The notes under the pieces are model-generated. The model searched no databases. It worked only from the letters and a program-made list of their open reading frames with translations, and was not told the DNA's origin. A stretch of 64,000 nt of DNA from Begonia masoniana (Eukaryota > Streptophyta > Magnoliopsida > Cucurbitales > Begoniaceae), in the NCBI GenBank assembly GCA_022432975.1, contig CM039508.1:25617999-25681998 (forward strand), in the 5' to 3' direction. The first letter of the stretch is position 1; each line of letters opens with the position of its first letter. Below, one piece after another: positions 45,416-58,310 of the stretch. A program made the position numbers and the translations under genes.

Positions 45416-48400
45416 TGTCAAAACCCGGAGGCGGGCTTAACAAAACCCGGGTTGGACAACCCAATCATCGGAGATGACCCGCTTGGCTAGTCCAAGGCTT
45501 TATATAATAGTGCAATAAAGTAAAAGCAGTTCAATAAAGTCTAAGCATCCAAATTCAAAAAGTTAATGTTATACAAACCCAAATATAAGATAAGTTATCA
45601 TCAAGAAATCACTAAACATGCAACAAGGAAATAAAAATAAAAAATAAATAGTTTCTGAATTTCAACTACTCACTGCACTTGTTCCTTCATGGAAATGGAG
45701 GGGGTTGTTTAAAGTGAGTGACTAACTCAGTAGCGTTATATTAAATGCATGTAAAATTTCTTTTACATTTCTTTTCAAAACTTGATGAGAAAATAAAATA
45801 GTTTTCAAAATATCGATCTATGAAAAACTCATTTTCATCATTTCAACGAAACAGACTCCATAAGCCACCGATGAGGCAATAAGTTAAACATTGTGGTATA
45901 CTTGAACGACTATACGAAAATATTCCATCATTGTACTTGTCGTATAAAAATCACCTCAGTGGAAACAAACAGTCAATCAAGAGACCGTCCAAAGTATCAC
46001 GACGATCAATCCTCTATCACAACAGTATAAAAACTATGCATCAATGGTAAACAAATAAATCGTACGTACATATATGTAAAAGACTAATGTTGACGCGATT
46101 TGGGACCTAGGATAGACGGATGCGTAAGACAAAATGTGATCAAGCGAAAATTGTTTTCAAATGAATACTCACAAATACAACAGAGGCGTAAAAACAACAA
46201 CAATGAACAAAAAACAGAGAAAGAAAGCAACATAACATGCAATCCAAGCATGGGATTCTGAAGCTAACAACACGTAAAAACAACACAGAGAGGAACAAAA
46301 ATAACAAAGAAACAAACACACAACAATTGCTCTCGGTTAATAGTTCCAAAGAGTCTCCCAAAACAGAGCAGAATTACGTAAAACAGGAAAAGGAAATATG
46401 GAGGTGGGTGAAGTGATTTACTGATTGGGTGTGATCGAAACAACAAGAAAATACCTTAGAGGCATGTCGTTTGGTTTGGAGGGTCCTTGTCGGCTGGTAG
46501 TCATCAGATTAGCGCCACATTGGAAAACTACCTCGTGGACGAAGTAATTCCAGCAACAGGTCAAAAAGTCCCTTGCAACTCGCCGCTTGTTCATCAGAAA
46601 TAGCCGTCGGGATGAATGGAAAATGATGAGGGAATGAAGAAACCTTGAGACTGACCGAGAAGCTATCTTGCGCTATACTTTTCAGTGCATGTCTTCCCTT
46701 GGAAAGACAATAGCTTTTGGGGCCGATTTCTACCTTTTCAACCTTTTAAACTCTCAAAGAGAGAGGTGAGGAAGGCAATAAGAGCTCACTCAAGGAACCT
46801 TGAGCTTGTGATCAAATTTTGGTGAACAACATCGGGTGGCAAGCACCGGCGACGCGCACAGAGAACACATGGAGAAGACTCCGAAAATAAAGACAATTCT
46901 TCAACGATTTCTAAATATTCAAATGATTAACTAAATAAACTATTACAAAGCTTTGGAAGAAGCTTAAATAGAATAGGAGGAGAATAGAAAAGAAGGAGAA
47001 GAAGAACAGTTCAAAACCGTTGCCAAAATCTACCCGTTAAAATAAAGTCATTGGAGTACGGCTTGGCCACGTGGCCGACTGGTGGCTCGTCGCACGCTCG
47101 TTGTGTTGCTCCATGCGCGCCCTACTGAAGCATCTGTGCGCCATTGGTTGCGCGCCCTAATGTGCGCCTAATATGCGGCTGTTGCGCACCACTGCTAATC
47201 TGTCTGCACACGCCAAGTGTTTCGTCTGCACGCGCGCTATTGCTACGGTGTGGGTCTTCAGATGCGCACCTTCTGCTTGTCTGCACGCGCCATCTGTTGC
47301 AGCGTCGCCCTTGCACGTGCCTTTCACTGTGCGGCTGCGGCTTGCTGCTGTGCGCGCGTTGCCTTGTCTCTTGTGCGCGCTGCCACCTGGCTTCCATTTG
47401 CGCGCCAACTCTTCGATTAAATGCCTCTTCAGCGCCATCTTTTGCTCATTGCCTTGGATCAATCCTAGCCTTCTTAAAGACTTTTACAAATGCAAATATC
47501 CTAACAAATAATGGTTAAAAGTTTGCCAACAAATAAGTTTTAAATAAAACTAAAGTTTTCCTAAACATAAAACAAATAAACGCTTGGTTACAACATTTGC
47601 TAAAGGGAAAACAAATTCCCTCTTCTTGAATCCATTTCAAGCTTTATGAAGCCGTTGCTTACAAAACTCACAAGACAATTAGTAGATAAAATAATTTAAA
47701 TTCCATACCTTGGTTCGTGCTCGACAGTTCGGGATCGTAGACATATCAAACGTGCTGGTGACAATGCCCTATCAGGTTTTCTATAAGTGACAACTTACCA
47801 AAATAGGGTTTTAGTAAGCAATGTGTAGTTGCAATGCAATTAATATAAAATCCCTACATTAACATCGAACGCTCTTTCTTCCAATTAGGGGTGCAACCTC
47901 AGCAACTACTTCGAAATTCTCAAAATCATCTGAGCCTAAAATAAAACCATAGTTATGATTATCTCACTTAACATTAAGGAAAGACACAATGATGAGTCAT
48001 AAACAATGACTATTAACCCAATCCGGAACAGTATAGACGGCAGCGATCTTCGCCGAGGCAACCAAAATTTCTTTAATTAAAAACTGTGCAGTCAACACTT
48101 TTGGGGTCCTGTTGACACTTATAAGTGGGGGTTGACCCGTAAGTCGACACTTAGAACACTTGGGTTTTGCTGTGATCGACACTTCATCCTAGCGGTCGAC
48201 ACTTCATAGTTCTAAAGTTTCAACTCAAAATATACTAGCAGTCGACATTGCCCTTTGAAATGTCGACACCTTTGCACAAATAAAAGTTGAGAAGTCGACA
48301 CATCCTTTAAGCGGTTGACACTTTCTTCTCTATTTCTAGCGCACGGTTTGAAGTGTCAACTGACCTCCCCAACGGTCAACACTATGGCAATTTTCAGTGA

Positions 48401-48880
48401 CGAGAAGTCATGAAAATTATCTTCAATCGTCGTCTCTCACCTCCAATTGACAAAAAAACTTAAATAAACTTCAAATACACTCAAATAATTAAGAAAACAA
48501 ACCACATATTTGAGTTTTCAAGATCAAATCATAATCCAATCAAAAACCCTAATCTTTAAGCGTAAAAATGGAGGAAAAAAACTTACAATCGTTCAAAATC
48601 TCTTCATAAATGTTGATGCACGAAGTCCCGTTAACACAATTTTGGCCTCGAAAATCGACGATTTGCCCAAACAAAAATCACTTGTCTTCTCCCCTATCTC
48701 TTGTGAATTTATTCAATTTAACCACACGTTAGTTCCCTAATTTATCAATTTTGACTAATTGAGCCAAAAATCTAACATGGTTGCTAAATGACAAAAGAAG
48801 TCAACTCATGACCAAATGACTATCTTTTTACTCAAAAAATTAATGTGGAATTTCACTTCTTAAAAATACTGATTTTTACA
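45416..48880 (+). mobile_element. solo LTR with target duplication ATTAT, copy 2 (3.46 kb)
   Basis: Starts TGTCAAAACCCGG, ends GATTTTTACA, flanked by ATTAT at 45411-45415 and 48881-48885. Same internal features as 29702-33152, with about a dozen extra single bases in homopolymers. Confidence 0.92.
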
Positions 48881-49600
48881 ATTATGACATTAATTTCTAA
48901 AATAAACCTCAATTCATTGATGGATCCATTCTTCGACCTTCTTCCGTATATATCATGTTTAGATATTGGTCGAGAGTAAATAATATGTAACTTTTTGGAT
49001 TTTAAACTCCGTTTCCAAAGAAATTATTGATAGTTTACTTCATCTCAACTCAACTTTAGTTGTTTGGAATGATTTAGTTGAATGATTTCATTAAAGTGAT
49101 GGACCTCATGTTTCCCAAACTAAAAAGTTTTTGCTAGAAGTATCCAGTCATCTATGGATATCAGTAGTTATTACACAAAACTAAAAACACTTTGGGAAAA
49201 ATTACAAAATTTTAGATTAATTATGAGATGCACATGTGGAGGAATTAAGCCTCTTATTGAACATTAATAGAGAAGGGATCGTTTTTAAATTTCTCATGGG
49301 ATTAATAATTCTTTTTGTCAAGTTAGAACTCAAACATTGATGATGGAGCTCCTGCCAACTATTAGTAGGGTTTTCTCCCTAGTTGTTTAAGAAGAAAGGG
49401 AGCAGATGATAAAAAATTTCCAAAATCTGATTCAGTTGCTTTGAAATCGTCTATCTATCATTGCAATTTTAAAAAATCTAGGAAGGATAGGCTTTTTTGC
49501 ACACATTGTAAAATGACAAGACATATACAATTGAAAAGTGTTACAAGATCCATGGATTTCCATTTTTTAAATTCACTTTATTATCTGTTGCCCTTACTTC
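48881..49600 (+). pseudogene. copia gag remnant, copy 2
   Basis: Same words as copy 1 (YYTKLKTLWEKLQNF, CTCGGIKPLIEH, FCTHCKMTRHIQLK). The knuckle still needs a one-base frame change to read KCYKIHGFP, so that break is older than the block duplication. Confidence 0.85.
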
Positions 49601-50412
49601 TCTACTACATGGTTATGTCACCCATCAAACATTATCTTGCTCGATTGTTCCTCAGGGCAATAACATTGGGATGAGTGATAGACATGAAAATTTATGTCTT
49701 TCACCAAGATCAATATGCATATCAATGCAACTCAATATAATGTCGTTACTCACACACATTGCATAAAAGACTTGGACATCCCTCATATGTAATGTTGAAA
49801 TTGCTAAACAACAATTTACATGTTTCTTCATATGAAAATTCTCGTGTCCAATTTGTCCATCAGCGAACTAACATCATTTTATGTCAAATAAATCCATTTT
49901 TGTATCTTCTTTCTCTCATTCACTATGATGTTTAGGGGCCATTTTACACTTAGCTCGTGATAATTCTCGATTTTTCCTCTCCATTGTTGATGATTATAGT
50001 AGAGTTACTTGAGTTAGTTCCCTTCAATCAAAGTTTAAAGTTTTAACCGTTATTCTAAATTTTGTGAAAATGATTGACCGTCAATTTGAGTAAAAAATAA
50101 ATGCATTAGAACAAATAATGATTATGAGTTTGTCTTAATTTTTTTTTTTTTAGAATAATTTATAAACAATATTGTATTGAAACACCTCAACAAAATCAGG
50201 TGGTTGAAAAGAAACATTAACATATCCTAAATGTAAATAGAGCTCTCTTTTTCTAGTAAAAAAATTCCAGTTAAATATGTGTCTTAACTTATGATAACTT
50301 ATAATTCTAGTTGTATTGCAAAGTCTAGAAAACAATTCTACCTTGAGTTTAACAACTCTTTCAAAAGGTAAAAATATGCACTAGGTTGTAAATAGGTCTA
50401 TAAAATTAAATA
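49601..50412 (+). pseudogene. copia integrase remnant, copy 2
   Basis: Reads CIETPQQNQVVEKKH, a stop, then HILNVNRALFF in one frame (about 50175-50240), the conserved box around the third integrase catalytic residue region of copia elements. The upstream core is largely decayed. Confidence 0.82.
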
Positions 50413-51158
50413 GGGAAATTACCAAATTCAACCACGAAGTTTCGGTTTTTTTCGATTTCAACCACAAACAATTTTTTTTAACAATTCAAACCGTAACGTA
50501 TCGAAAATCTGCCAAAAACAACCACGCCGGACGGACGCTAAAAAACACCGTCCGTCCGGGTCACTGTTCACGTGAACAGTGCAGACGGACGGTAAAAATC
50601 CCGTCCGTCCGGGTCACTGTTCACGTGAACAGTGACCTGTTTAAGTTTATTTTTCTCCGTTTTATAAATTAATTTTTAAAAAATACTAAATGATATTGGA
50701 TTTACTTAACATTTTTATCACATATTCACCATATTATGAGAAGATAATATGAAAATTTTCGTGATTTTCTAACACTTGTACGATTTATTATAATTTTAGT
50801 GAATTATTTTATAAAACATACGTAAATAAATTATAATAAATCATATAAGTATTGTAAAATCACGAAACTTTTCCGATTATCTTCCCATAATGTTGGAAAT
50901 ATGTGATAAAAATTTAAAATAAATCTAATATCGTTTAGTATTTTTTAAAAATTAATTTATAAAACAGAGAAAAACAAACGTAAATAGGTCACTGTTCACG
51001 TGAACAGTGACCCGGACGAACGGTGTTTTTTAGCGTCCGTCCGGCGTGGTTGTTTTTGACAGATTTTCGATACGTTACGGTTTGAATTGTTAAAAAAAAT
51101 TATTTTTGGTTAAAATCGAAAAAAACCGAAACTTCGTGGTTGAATTTGGTAATTTCCC
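50413..51158. mobile_element. Mutator-type MITE, copy 2 (746 bp)
   Basis: Same element as 34680-35416, flanked by a perfect 9-bp duplication AATTAAATA (50404-50412 and 51159-51167). All three copies of the 20-bp palindrome (half CACTGTTCAC) are perfect here. Confidence 0.93.
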
Positions 51159-51778
51159 AATTAAATATTATGCTAATGAAACTGTAGAAAAATATAAAAC
51201 CAGATTTGTGGCTAAAAATACCACCAACAAAGAGAAGTTGATTATTTTGACACATACTCTTCGGTTGCTAAACTAATAACCATCAAACTAGTTCTTGCAT
51301 TAGTTGAATACATAGAAATGATTCATACAATGTGTTAAACTATATGGTTACAATATTTTTGAATGATTTGAATATTTTTCAGTAACATGTTCTGTGATAA
51401 TCAAGCTGTCCACGTAATGGAAAATTTTATTTTACACGAAACAACGAAACATGTCGACCGTAGTTCGCCACAGTTTTAGATTGAACAAATGAAGCGTATT
51501 CATGGTCATTCGCAATGTCAAATCAAAACTGTAACTCTATTTCAAATGTCTTATACTGCAGAGGGATGATTTGAAAGTTGTAGGGTCTTGTCTTGTATAA
51601 CAGAGCTACCAAGCCTTTCCGTATGATAATAATTCTGCGGTGGAGGTGGTTCAAATTTTTAAATGAAAAATACTGTAAACCAGATTCTTACTCCTTTTAT
51701 TTCAACCCTCTGTTCTTCAATTTTTCTTTTTACTCTAATTGTAATTTCTATTTCCTAAGGAGATTATGAAAGATACAG
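51159..51778 (+). pseudogene. copia RT and RNase H remnants, copy 2
   Basis: ETVEKYKTRFVAK word, then, after loss of most of RT, an RNase H stretch FCDNQAVHVMENFILHETTK in a single open frame (from about 51391). Copy 1 has two compensating indels in the same place. Confidence 0.85.
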
Positions 51779-52437
51779 TGTAAAACCCGTCAAATTTCAA
51801 TTTTTGTAAAAAATTTGGGTAAATTTTTCGCGTAATTTAGAGTGTAAATTTTGAGATTAATTTTGCTAATTTCCGGTAGATATTGAAATTTGAAATCGAA
51901 TCTTAAAACGGTTTTATTATAAACTAAATAAAAGATTTAAATAAATTAAATATAAAATAAATCAATTAAATTAATTAATACATAAAAGAGAACTTAAAAG
52001 ATAAGGTTTCAATAGAAACCTTATCTCTTCACTTTACAGACCACGAAACAGAACCAGAAGAGAGAGAGAGGAGAGAAAGAGAGCCGCGAGGGAGAGAAGA
52101 AGAGCCGAGGTCCGATCCGCCTTCGTTCGTCGAGTTCTTGGTGTCAAAACGCTCGTCTCGAAGCGTAGATCAACGTTGGCAAAGAGAGTTTTCGAAGATG
52201 TAGAGGGTTTTGCTGAGTTCAAAACTATTTCTGAGGCGCCACAGTTTACTGAGGATAGGAGGACTCGCCTCAAAGAGAGTTCCACACGTGCATTTGATAT
52301 TGTTCATGCATTGGTTTTGTGATGTGCCATTTGGAGTTTGATACTGAAGGTAACGTCTGGCACTCTTAGCTGGGCCCTTATGCTAGGAGTATCAGGGGGT
52401 TTTGCCCAGTGTTGTGGTACTCCCCACGCTTGTTTGG

Positions 52438-52532
52438 ATAGGGTACGCCCCCTGAGAATAGGCGGAATGTAGGGTACGCCCCCTGAGAATAGGCGGAATG
52501 TAGGGTACGCCCCCTGAGAATAGGCGGAATGG
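52438..52532 (+). repeat. 31-bp tandem repeat in solo LTR, copy 2
   Basis: Three units of GGGTACGCCCCCTGAGAATA followed by GGCGGAATGTA. Same as 36687-36780 in copy 1. Confidence 0.88.
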
Positions 52533-52686
52533 GCTATGAGTATGCTCGCCCAGTTACCCGACCTGGCCAGTGTCTGTTCGTTGCTACCCCGGTATGATAA
52601 GTCCACTGCGTGGTTCCCTTGGGCACAGGGTTGAGTGGTTCGTCTCTCCTGGTGTGCCCTAGTGTGAGTCCCGGTGGCCCAGGGCT

Positions 52687-54787
52687 GAGTGGTTCACCCC
52701 CTGCTAATAGGTGAAGGGTACACCCCCTGCGAATAGGTGAAGGGTTCACCCCCTGCTAATAGGTGAAGGGTACACCCCCTGCTAATAGGTGAAGGGTTCA
52801 CCCCCTGCTAATAGGTGAAGGGTTCACCCCCTGCTAATAGGTGAAGGGTTCACCCCCTGCTAATAGGTGAAGGGTTCACCCCCTGCTAATAGGTGAAGGG
52901 TACACCCCCTGCTAATAGGTGAAGGGTTCACCCCCTGCTAATAGGTGAAGGGTTCACCCCCTGCTAATAGGTGAAGGGTTCACCCCCTGCTAATAGGTGA
53001 AGGGTTCACCCCCTGCTAATAGGTGAAGGGTTCACCCCCTGCTAATAGGTGAAGGGTACACCCCCTGCTAATAGGTGAAGGGTTCACCCCCTGCTAATAG
53101 GTGAAGGGTTCACCCCCTGCTAATAGGTGAAGGGTTCACCCCCTGCTAATAGGTGAAGGGTACACCCCCTGCGAATAGGTGAAGGGTACACCCCCTGCTA
53201 ATAGGTGAAGGGTACACCCCCTGCTAATAGGTGAAGGGTTCACCCCCTGCTAATAGGTGAAGGGTTCACCCCCTGCTAATAGGTGAAGGGTACACCCCCT
53301 GCTAATAGGTGAAGGGTTCACCCCCTGCTAATAGGTGAAGGGTACACCCCCTGCTAATAGGTGAAGGGTTCACCCCCTGCTAATAGGTGAAGGGTTCACC
53401 CCCTGCTAATAGGTGAAGGGTACACCCCCTGCGAATAGGTGAAGGGTACACCCCCTGCGAATAGGTGAAGGGTACACCCCCTGCGAATAGGTGAAGGGTA
53501 CACCCCCTGCGAATAGGTGAAGGGTACACCCCCTGCGAATAGGTGAAGGGTACACCCCCTGCGAATAGGTGAAGGGTTCACCCCCTGCTAATAGGTGAAG
53601 GGTTCACCCCCTGCGAATAGGTGAAGGGTTCACCCCCTGCTAATAGGTGAAGGGTTCACCCCCTGCTAATAGGTGAAGGGTTCACCCCCTGCTAATAGGT
53701 GAAGGGTACACCCCCTGCTAATAGGTGAAGGGTTCACCCCCTGCTAATAGGTGAAGGGTACACCCCCTGCGAATAGGTGAAGGGTACACCCCCTGCTAAT
53801 AGGTGAAGGGTTCACCCCCTGCTAATAGGTGAAGGGTTCACCCCCTGCTAATAGGTGAAGGGTTCACCCCCTGCTAATAGGTGAAGGGTTCACCCCCTGC
53901 TAATAGGTGAAGGGTTCACCCCCTGCTAATAGGTGAAGGGTTCACCCCCTGCTAATAGGTGAAGGGTTCACCCCCTGCTAATAGGTGAAGGGTTCACCCC
54001 CTGCTAATAGGTGAAGGGTACACCCCCTGCTAATAGGTGAAGGGTTCACCCCCTGCTAATAGGTGAAGGGTTCACCCCCTGCTAATAGGTGAAGGGTACA
54101 CCCCCTGCGAATAGGTGAAGGGTACACCCCCTGCGAATAGGTGAAGGGTACACCCCCTGCGAATAGGTGAAGGGTACACCCCCTGCGAATAGGTGAAGGG
54201 TACACCCCCTGCGAATAGGTGAAGGGTTCACCCCCTGCGAATAGGTGAAGGGTACACCCCCTGCTAATAGGTGAAGGGTACACCCCCTGCGAATAGGTGA
54301 AGGGTTCACCCCCTGCTAATAGGTGAAGGGTACACCCCCTGCGAATAGGTGAAGGGTTCACCCCCTGCTAATAGGTGAAGGGTTCACCCCCTGCTAATAG
54401 GTGAAGGGTACACCCCCTGCTAATAGGTGAAGGGCTCACCCCCTGCTAATAGGTGAAGGGCTCACCCCCTGCTAATAGGTGAAGGGCTCACCCCCTGCTA
54501 ATAGGTGAAGGGTACACCCCCTGCTAATAGGTGAAGGGCTCACCCCCTGCTAATAGGTGAAGGGCTCACCCCCTGCTAATAGGTGAAGGGCTCACCCCCT
54601 GCTAATAGGTGAAGGGTACACCCCCTGCGAATAGGTGAAGGGTTCACCCCCTGCTAATAGGTGAAGGGTTCACCCCCTGCTAATAGGTGAAGGGCCCCTG
54701 CTAAAATGCTAAGGTGAAGGGTACACCCCCTGCGAATAGGTGAAGGGTTCACCCCCTGCTAATAGGTGAGGGGTGCACTCCCTGCTA
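52687..54787 (+). repeat. expanded 26-bp hairpin minisatellite (about 80 units)
   Basis: Units run GGTGAAGGGTTCACC then CCCTGCTAATA. GGTGAA and TTCACC are complementary, so each unit can fold as a 6-bp stem with a GGG loop. Two linked variable positions give unit types: TTC with GCTAAT, and TAC often with GCGAAT; a CTC type is confined to about 54430-54600. Runs of like units (for example six or seven successive TAC/GCG units at 53420-53570 and again near 54100-54210) show recent block amplification. Confidence 0.95.
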
Positions 54788-54821
54788 ATAGGTAGAATGT
54801 GCAGTACGCCCCACAAAGGAC

Positions 54822-55146
54822 GGTGAGTGGTTATTAAATCCCTCCTGGCTTGGTAAGCCCATTGTGATGTTTTCACGATGGCCCACGGTGAGTGGTTATT
54901 AAATCCCTCCTGGCTTGGTAAGCCCATTGTGATGTTTTCACGATGGCCCACGGTGAGTGGTTATTGAATCCCTCCTGGCTTGGTAAGCCCATTGTGATGT
55001 TTTCACGATGGCCCACGGTGAGTGGTTATTGAATCCCTCCTGGCTTGGTAACCCCCATCGTGATGTTTTCACGATGGCCCACGGTGAGTGGTTATTGGAT
55101 CCCTCCTGGCTTGGTAAGTCCATTGTGCGGTCCCGCGATCGTCAGG
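54822..55146 (+). repeat. 65-bp tandem repeat, copy 2
   Basis: Five units, the last degenerate, same as 37300-37630. Each carries CATTGTGATG..TTTTCACGATGG, which is partly self-complementary. Confidence 0.88.
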
Positions 55147-55672
55147 GTGAGTGGTTATGAGATCTCTCCTAGTTGGTACCTATTGTCTTCCTCTTGTGAG
55201 ATCCTGTCTAGTGCTAGGTACGCCCTTCTAGGGGGTATTGCTCTGATAGTCTCAGCGTGACTTCTTTGACTGTCTATATGCCTCATTTTTTTTAAATAGT
55301 AATAGTTATAATATCTTATACTGAGTTTGTCACTCATCCTATCGACTTTCCCATTTCAGGTAAAGGAAGGAAGGCTAGGAAGTGAGTTTGTTCGTTTTGG
55401 GATTTTCCCTTAGGTTTTACCTTTCGTTTTGCGACAGTTTTATATTATGTAAGTATTCCTTTGAGATTGTACCTTACTTTGGCATGTAGTTACTTTTCAT
55501 TTATCTTGTATTTCTGCTATGGTTTGTACTCTCTTATGTTTGTTGCTTCGAGGAGGTCCTGGATCATTGTTAAATTTCCGCACTCAGCCTTAGGTTAGAC
55601 GGTGGACCTCCCTGAGGTTGATCGTCTAACTTGGCGTTTCTGTTAGGCCCCTTCTCGGGTCGTGACATACAG

Positions 55673-56240
55673 GGTCTGGGTTCTCACTTTTCTCCGTACT
55701 ATCTTTCTTTTTTGTGGTTATTTTACAGGAACATGTGCAGAGGAAAATCATGCATCGGGTCATTCACGCACCCTAATATGGTGAGATTCCAAGAGGTATT
55801 ATCGAACATTTTATAGTTATTTTTGTTTCTTTTTTGTCAACATGTTGTAATTTTGTCATGCGAACTTCATATGTAAGAAAATTTTAGATCCGTCAACAAC
55901 ACAGGATAAATGATGGACTCGTCGTGAGATTCAAGAAAACAAAAGAACTCGAACATGATTGAACTTTGCCGATGAAATCGTAATTATCAGAAGAGGAACT
56001 TGACTAAAACCAAACTCGTTGGTAAGAACTAAAGCTATCAAATGTGATCTATCAAGTCAATATTTGATGAAAATCAAGATATTCACAAAAAAACTTAAAG
56101 AAAAGAATTCTCACGAATATTTCAAACAACAAAAAGTTAATTTTCATTAATCTTCAAAAACTTCTCAAAAAAAAGTCTAATTTATATATTTAAATAGACA
56201 AAATAAATAAAATATGAAAATAAAATAAAATAAACTAAAC
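55673..56240 (+). other. copia 3' flank or unknown, copy 2; no gene recognised
   Basis: Matches 38153-38730. A short frame around 55631-55816 spans the LTR end and has no recognisable domain. Confidence 0.4.
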
Positions 56241-56245
56241 AAACC

Positions 56246-56710
56246 CTAAAAACTAAAGGTTAGCCATGGATGGGTGTGCGACGGGGCCTGTGGGGCGCAC
56301 ATGTGGGAGCAAAAGAGGTGTTGGGCCGCGCTAGGTGTCGGGAGCGTCGACGTGGTCGCGCAGATGGGCCATGGAGTGCACAAGGCATGCTGGGCTGTGT
56401 TGGACGCAGGGCGCGTGGACATGGGCGCGCAAGGGGCACTAGACGTGGGTCGCGCTAGCAATGAGGAAGGGCTCGTGGAACGCACTAGGCCGCGCTAGGA
56501 GCTCATATTGGGCTGTGTTGGGTGCGCAGTCGCATAAATCTCGGATGCGTGGTGCATGATGTGTCATGGGGTGCACGCACAGCGTCCGCAGGGACTGTGG
56601 TTGGGCAGGGCACGTGCGGTGCCTGCGGACTATGTCTGGCAGAGCGCGAGCATTTTACGCACGTTGTGTCTTGCTGTAGTTGCGCGCTGGCAGGTTGAAT
56701 GTTGCGTCAT
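56246..56710. other. GC-rich non-coding stretch, copy 2
   Basis: Counterpart of 38735-39200. Single-base indels change the frames between the copies, which argues against coding. Confidence 0.5.
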
Positions 56711-56973
56711 CTTATATTCTCATGCATTGTTTTGTCATTTTTTGTTTCTTTCCCACACTTAGCATAATTATTGATCTTTGTTCATGACGTTGGCTTAGGT
56801 TTTCTGACACTTTGGTTCATATAATTTTGTCAGCAGATGACTGGCTGAAAGTTCTAGTCGAACTTTATCCACGTTTTGGTCTTTTGACTCCAATCTCTTT
56901 TTGTTTTTTTTGCTTATATTTACATAGAATGGAGTCTTGAGAAAAGGGAATCCAATTGTAGAGGACTTCTGCT

Positions 56974-58143
56974 TAGAGATGTTAAACGAGCGAGTCGAGC
57001 CGAGAAAGTCCCGGCTCACCGAGCCTGCCGAGTCAAACGAGCCGAGCCTAACGAGCCTGCCGAGCCTAACGAGCCGAGCCAAACGAGCTGATCAAAAAAA
57101 TTTTCAACCCGAGCCGGCTCGCGAGCCACGAGCCTAACGAGCCGAGCCGAGTCGGCCCAACGAGCGTAACGAGCCGAGCTTAACGAACTGAGCTTATAAT
57201 TATATAAATAAAAATTTCCGATTGTATAACTAAAGTCTAAAATATATCATAAAATTTACTATAATTACTTAAATTTAAAATAAATATATCTACAAATTCA
57301 ATTATAATTGGGAGGTCTTCCGGAGGAAGCTCAGTCGATGTGCGGTGGTTTGGGGAAGGAGAATTGCATTGTGCAGAAGCGAAAAGGAGGAGGGAGGAAG
57401 TAGGAGAAAGACTGAGGAGTGACTGAGAGGAAGAGAGCGCGTGGAAATATAAATATAGCGAGGTGGAGGGGGAGTGATGAGGTGGATGCCAGCTAATACA
57501 CTATTTGAACGCGGTCAACGTGGCAATAAGTTGGATCATGGATGACGTGGAAAACTGAAGATGGAAAATGGCCAATCTTGATGACGTCATCAAGACCAAA
57601 GTGGAAGTCAACTTCACTCGTAAATTTCGTATTTGACTTGACAGTTGTCTATTTCTCAAAGCTTCTATTTTCGGAATATAAAATATTTGTCCACAACATT
57701 TTCTGACCGAACGCGTAGCTGATTTCATCAGCCACATTTATTAATTTTCTTAATTAATATTGATGATGAGTCGCCCATGTGGGCGACTGATCGGCCTGTT
57801 TAAATTTTTTTTAAACAAGAGCCTATCAATCACCCTACTTGGGGTGACTGATAGGCTCTAGTTCTATTTTTTTTTAAACGAAAGCCGATCACTCGTCCAG
57901 TGGGGCGACGGTTTGAAGTAGCAAGAGCCTGAGATTATCGATGGTCAAATGTCGCCGCGTTAGAGAGGGTTCAGCGCTCGCCGCAGGACCCGAGCTGGGC
58001 TTCCGTTGACGAGCCAGCTCGCGAGCAGGCTCGCGAGCAGGCTCGTCGAGCCCGGTCATTCACAGGCTCGCGAGCCGGGATGTCCAAACTCGGCTCGACT
58101 CGCCTGTGTGACTCGAGCCAAACTCGCTCGTTTAACATCTCTA
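56974..58143. mobile_element. non-autonomous hAT-type element (1.17 kb)
   Basis: Left end TAGAGATGTTAAACGAGCGA and right end CTCGCTCGTTTAACATCTCTA are inverted repeats. The flanks are CTTCTGCT (56966-56973) and CTTTTGCT (58144-58151), an 8-bp duplication with one mismatch, as expected for the hAT superfamily. Subterminal regions are packed with GAGCC, ACGAGCC and GGCTCGCGAGC words. The interior has a fold-back pair around 57800-57870 (GCCTATCAATCACCC and GGGTGACTGATAGGC). No transposase frame. Confidence 0.88.
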
Positions 58144-58310
58144 CTTTTGCTTAACTCTTACGAATGTTGATTTACGGACTTGCAAAAAAAAGGAAGAAAA
58201 AGATTTTGATTCTACTTAAAATTAATTTACATTGAATCATCGTACCCAACTGTTTGTACGGAATGTTTTCTTAATTATGCTAATCTATTGTAGGTAATAG
58301 AAATTTATAG

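Larger units (their letters stand above)
51779..55667 (+). mobile_element. solo LTR with target duplication TACAG, copy 2 (3.9 kb)
   Basis: Same solo LTR as 36028-38147, flanked by TACAG at 51774-51778 and 55668-55672. Its size gain comes almost entirely from the 26-bp minisatellite. Frames such as the repetitive 60-100 residue ones on the minus strand are by-products of the array. Confidence 0.92.
39857..57382 (+). repeat. large tandem block, copy 2 (17.5 kb)
   Basis: Head-to-tail second copy of 24155-39856; the extra 1.8 kb is the expanded 26-bp minisatellite. Its reading frames and target duplications are more regular than in copy 1. It ends inside the hAT-type element, whose right half follows without interruption. 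Confidence 0.95.

Noticed and set aside
53396..54361. Repetitive minus-strand frames of 60-101 residues in the 26-bp array
   Set aside because: By-product of the minisatellite (three units give a 78-base period).
52687..54787. Possible CRISPR-like array (short regular repeat)
   Set aside because: The repeat is continuous, without unique spacers, and lies inside a plant LTR.
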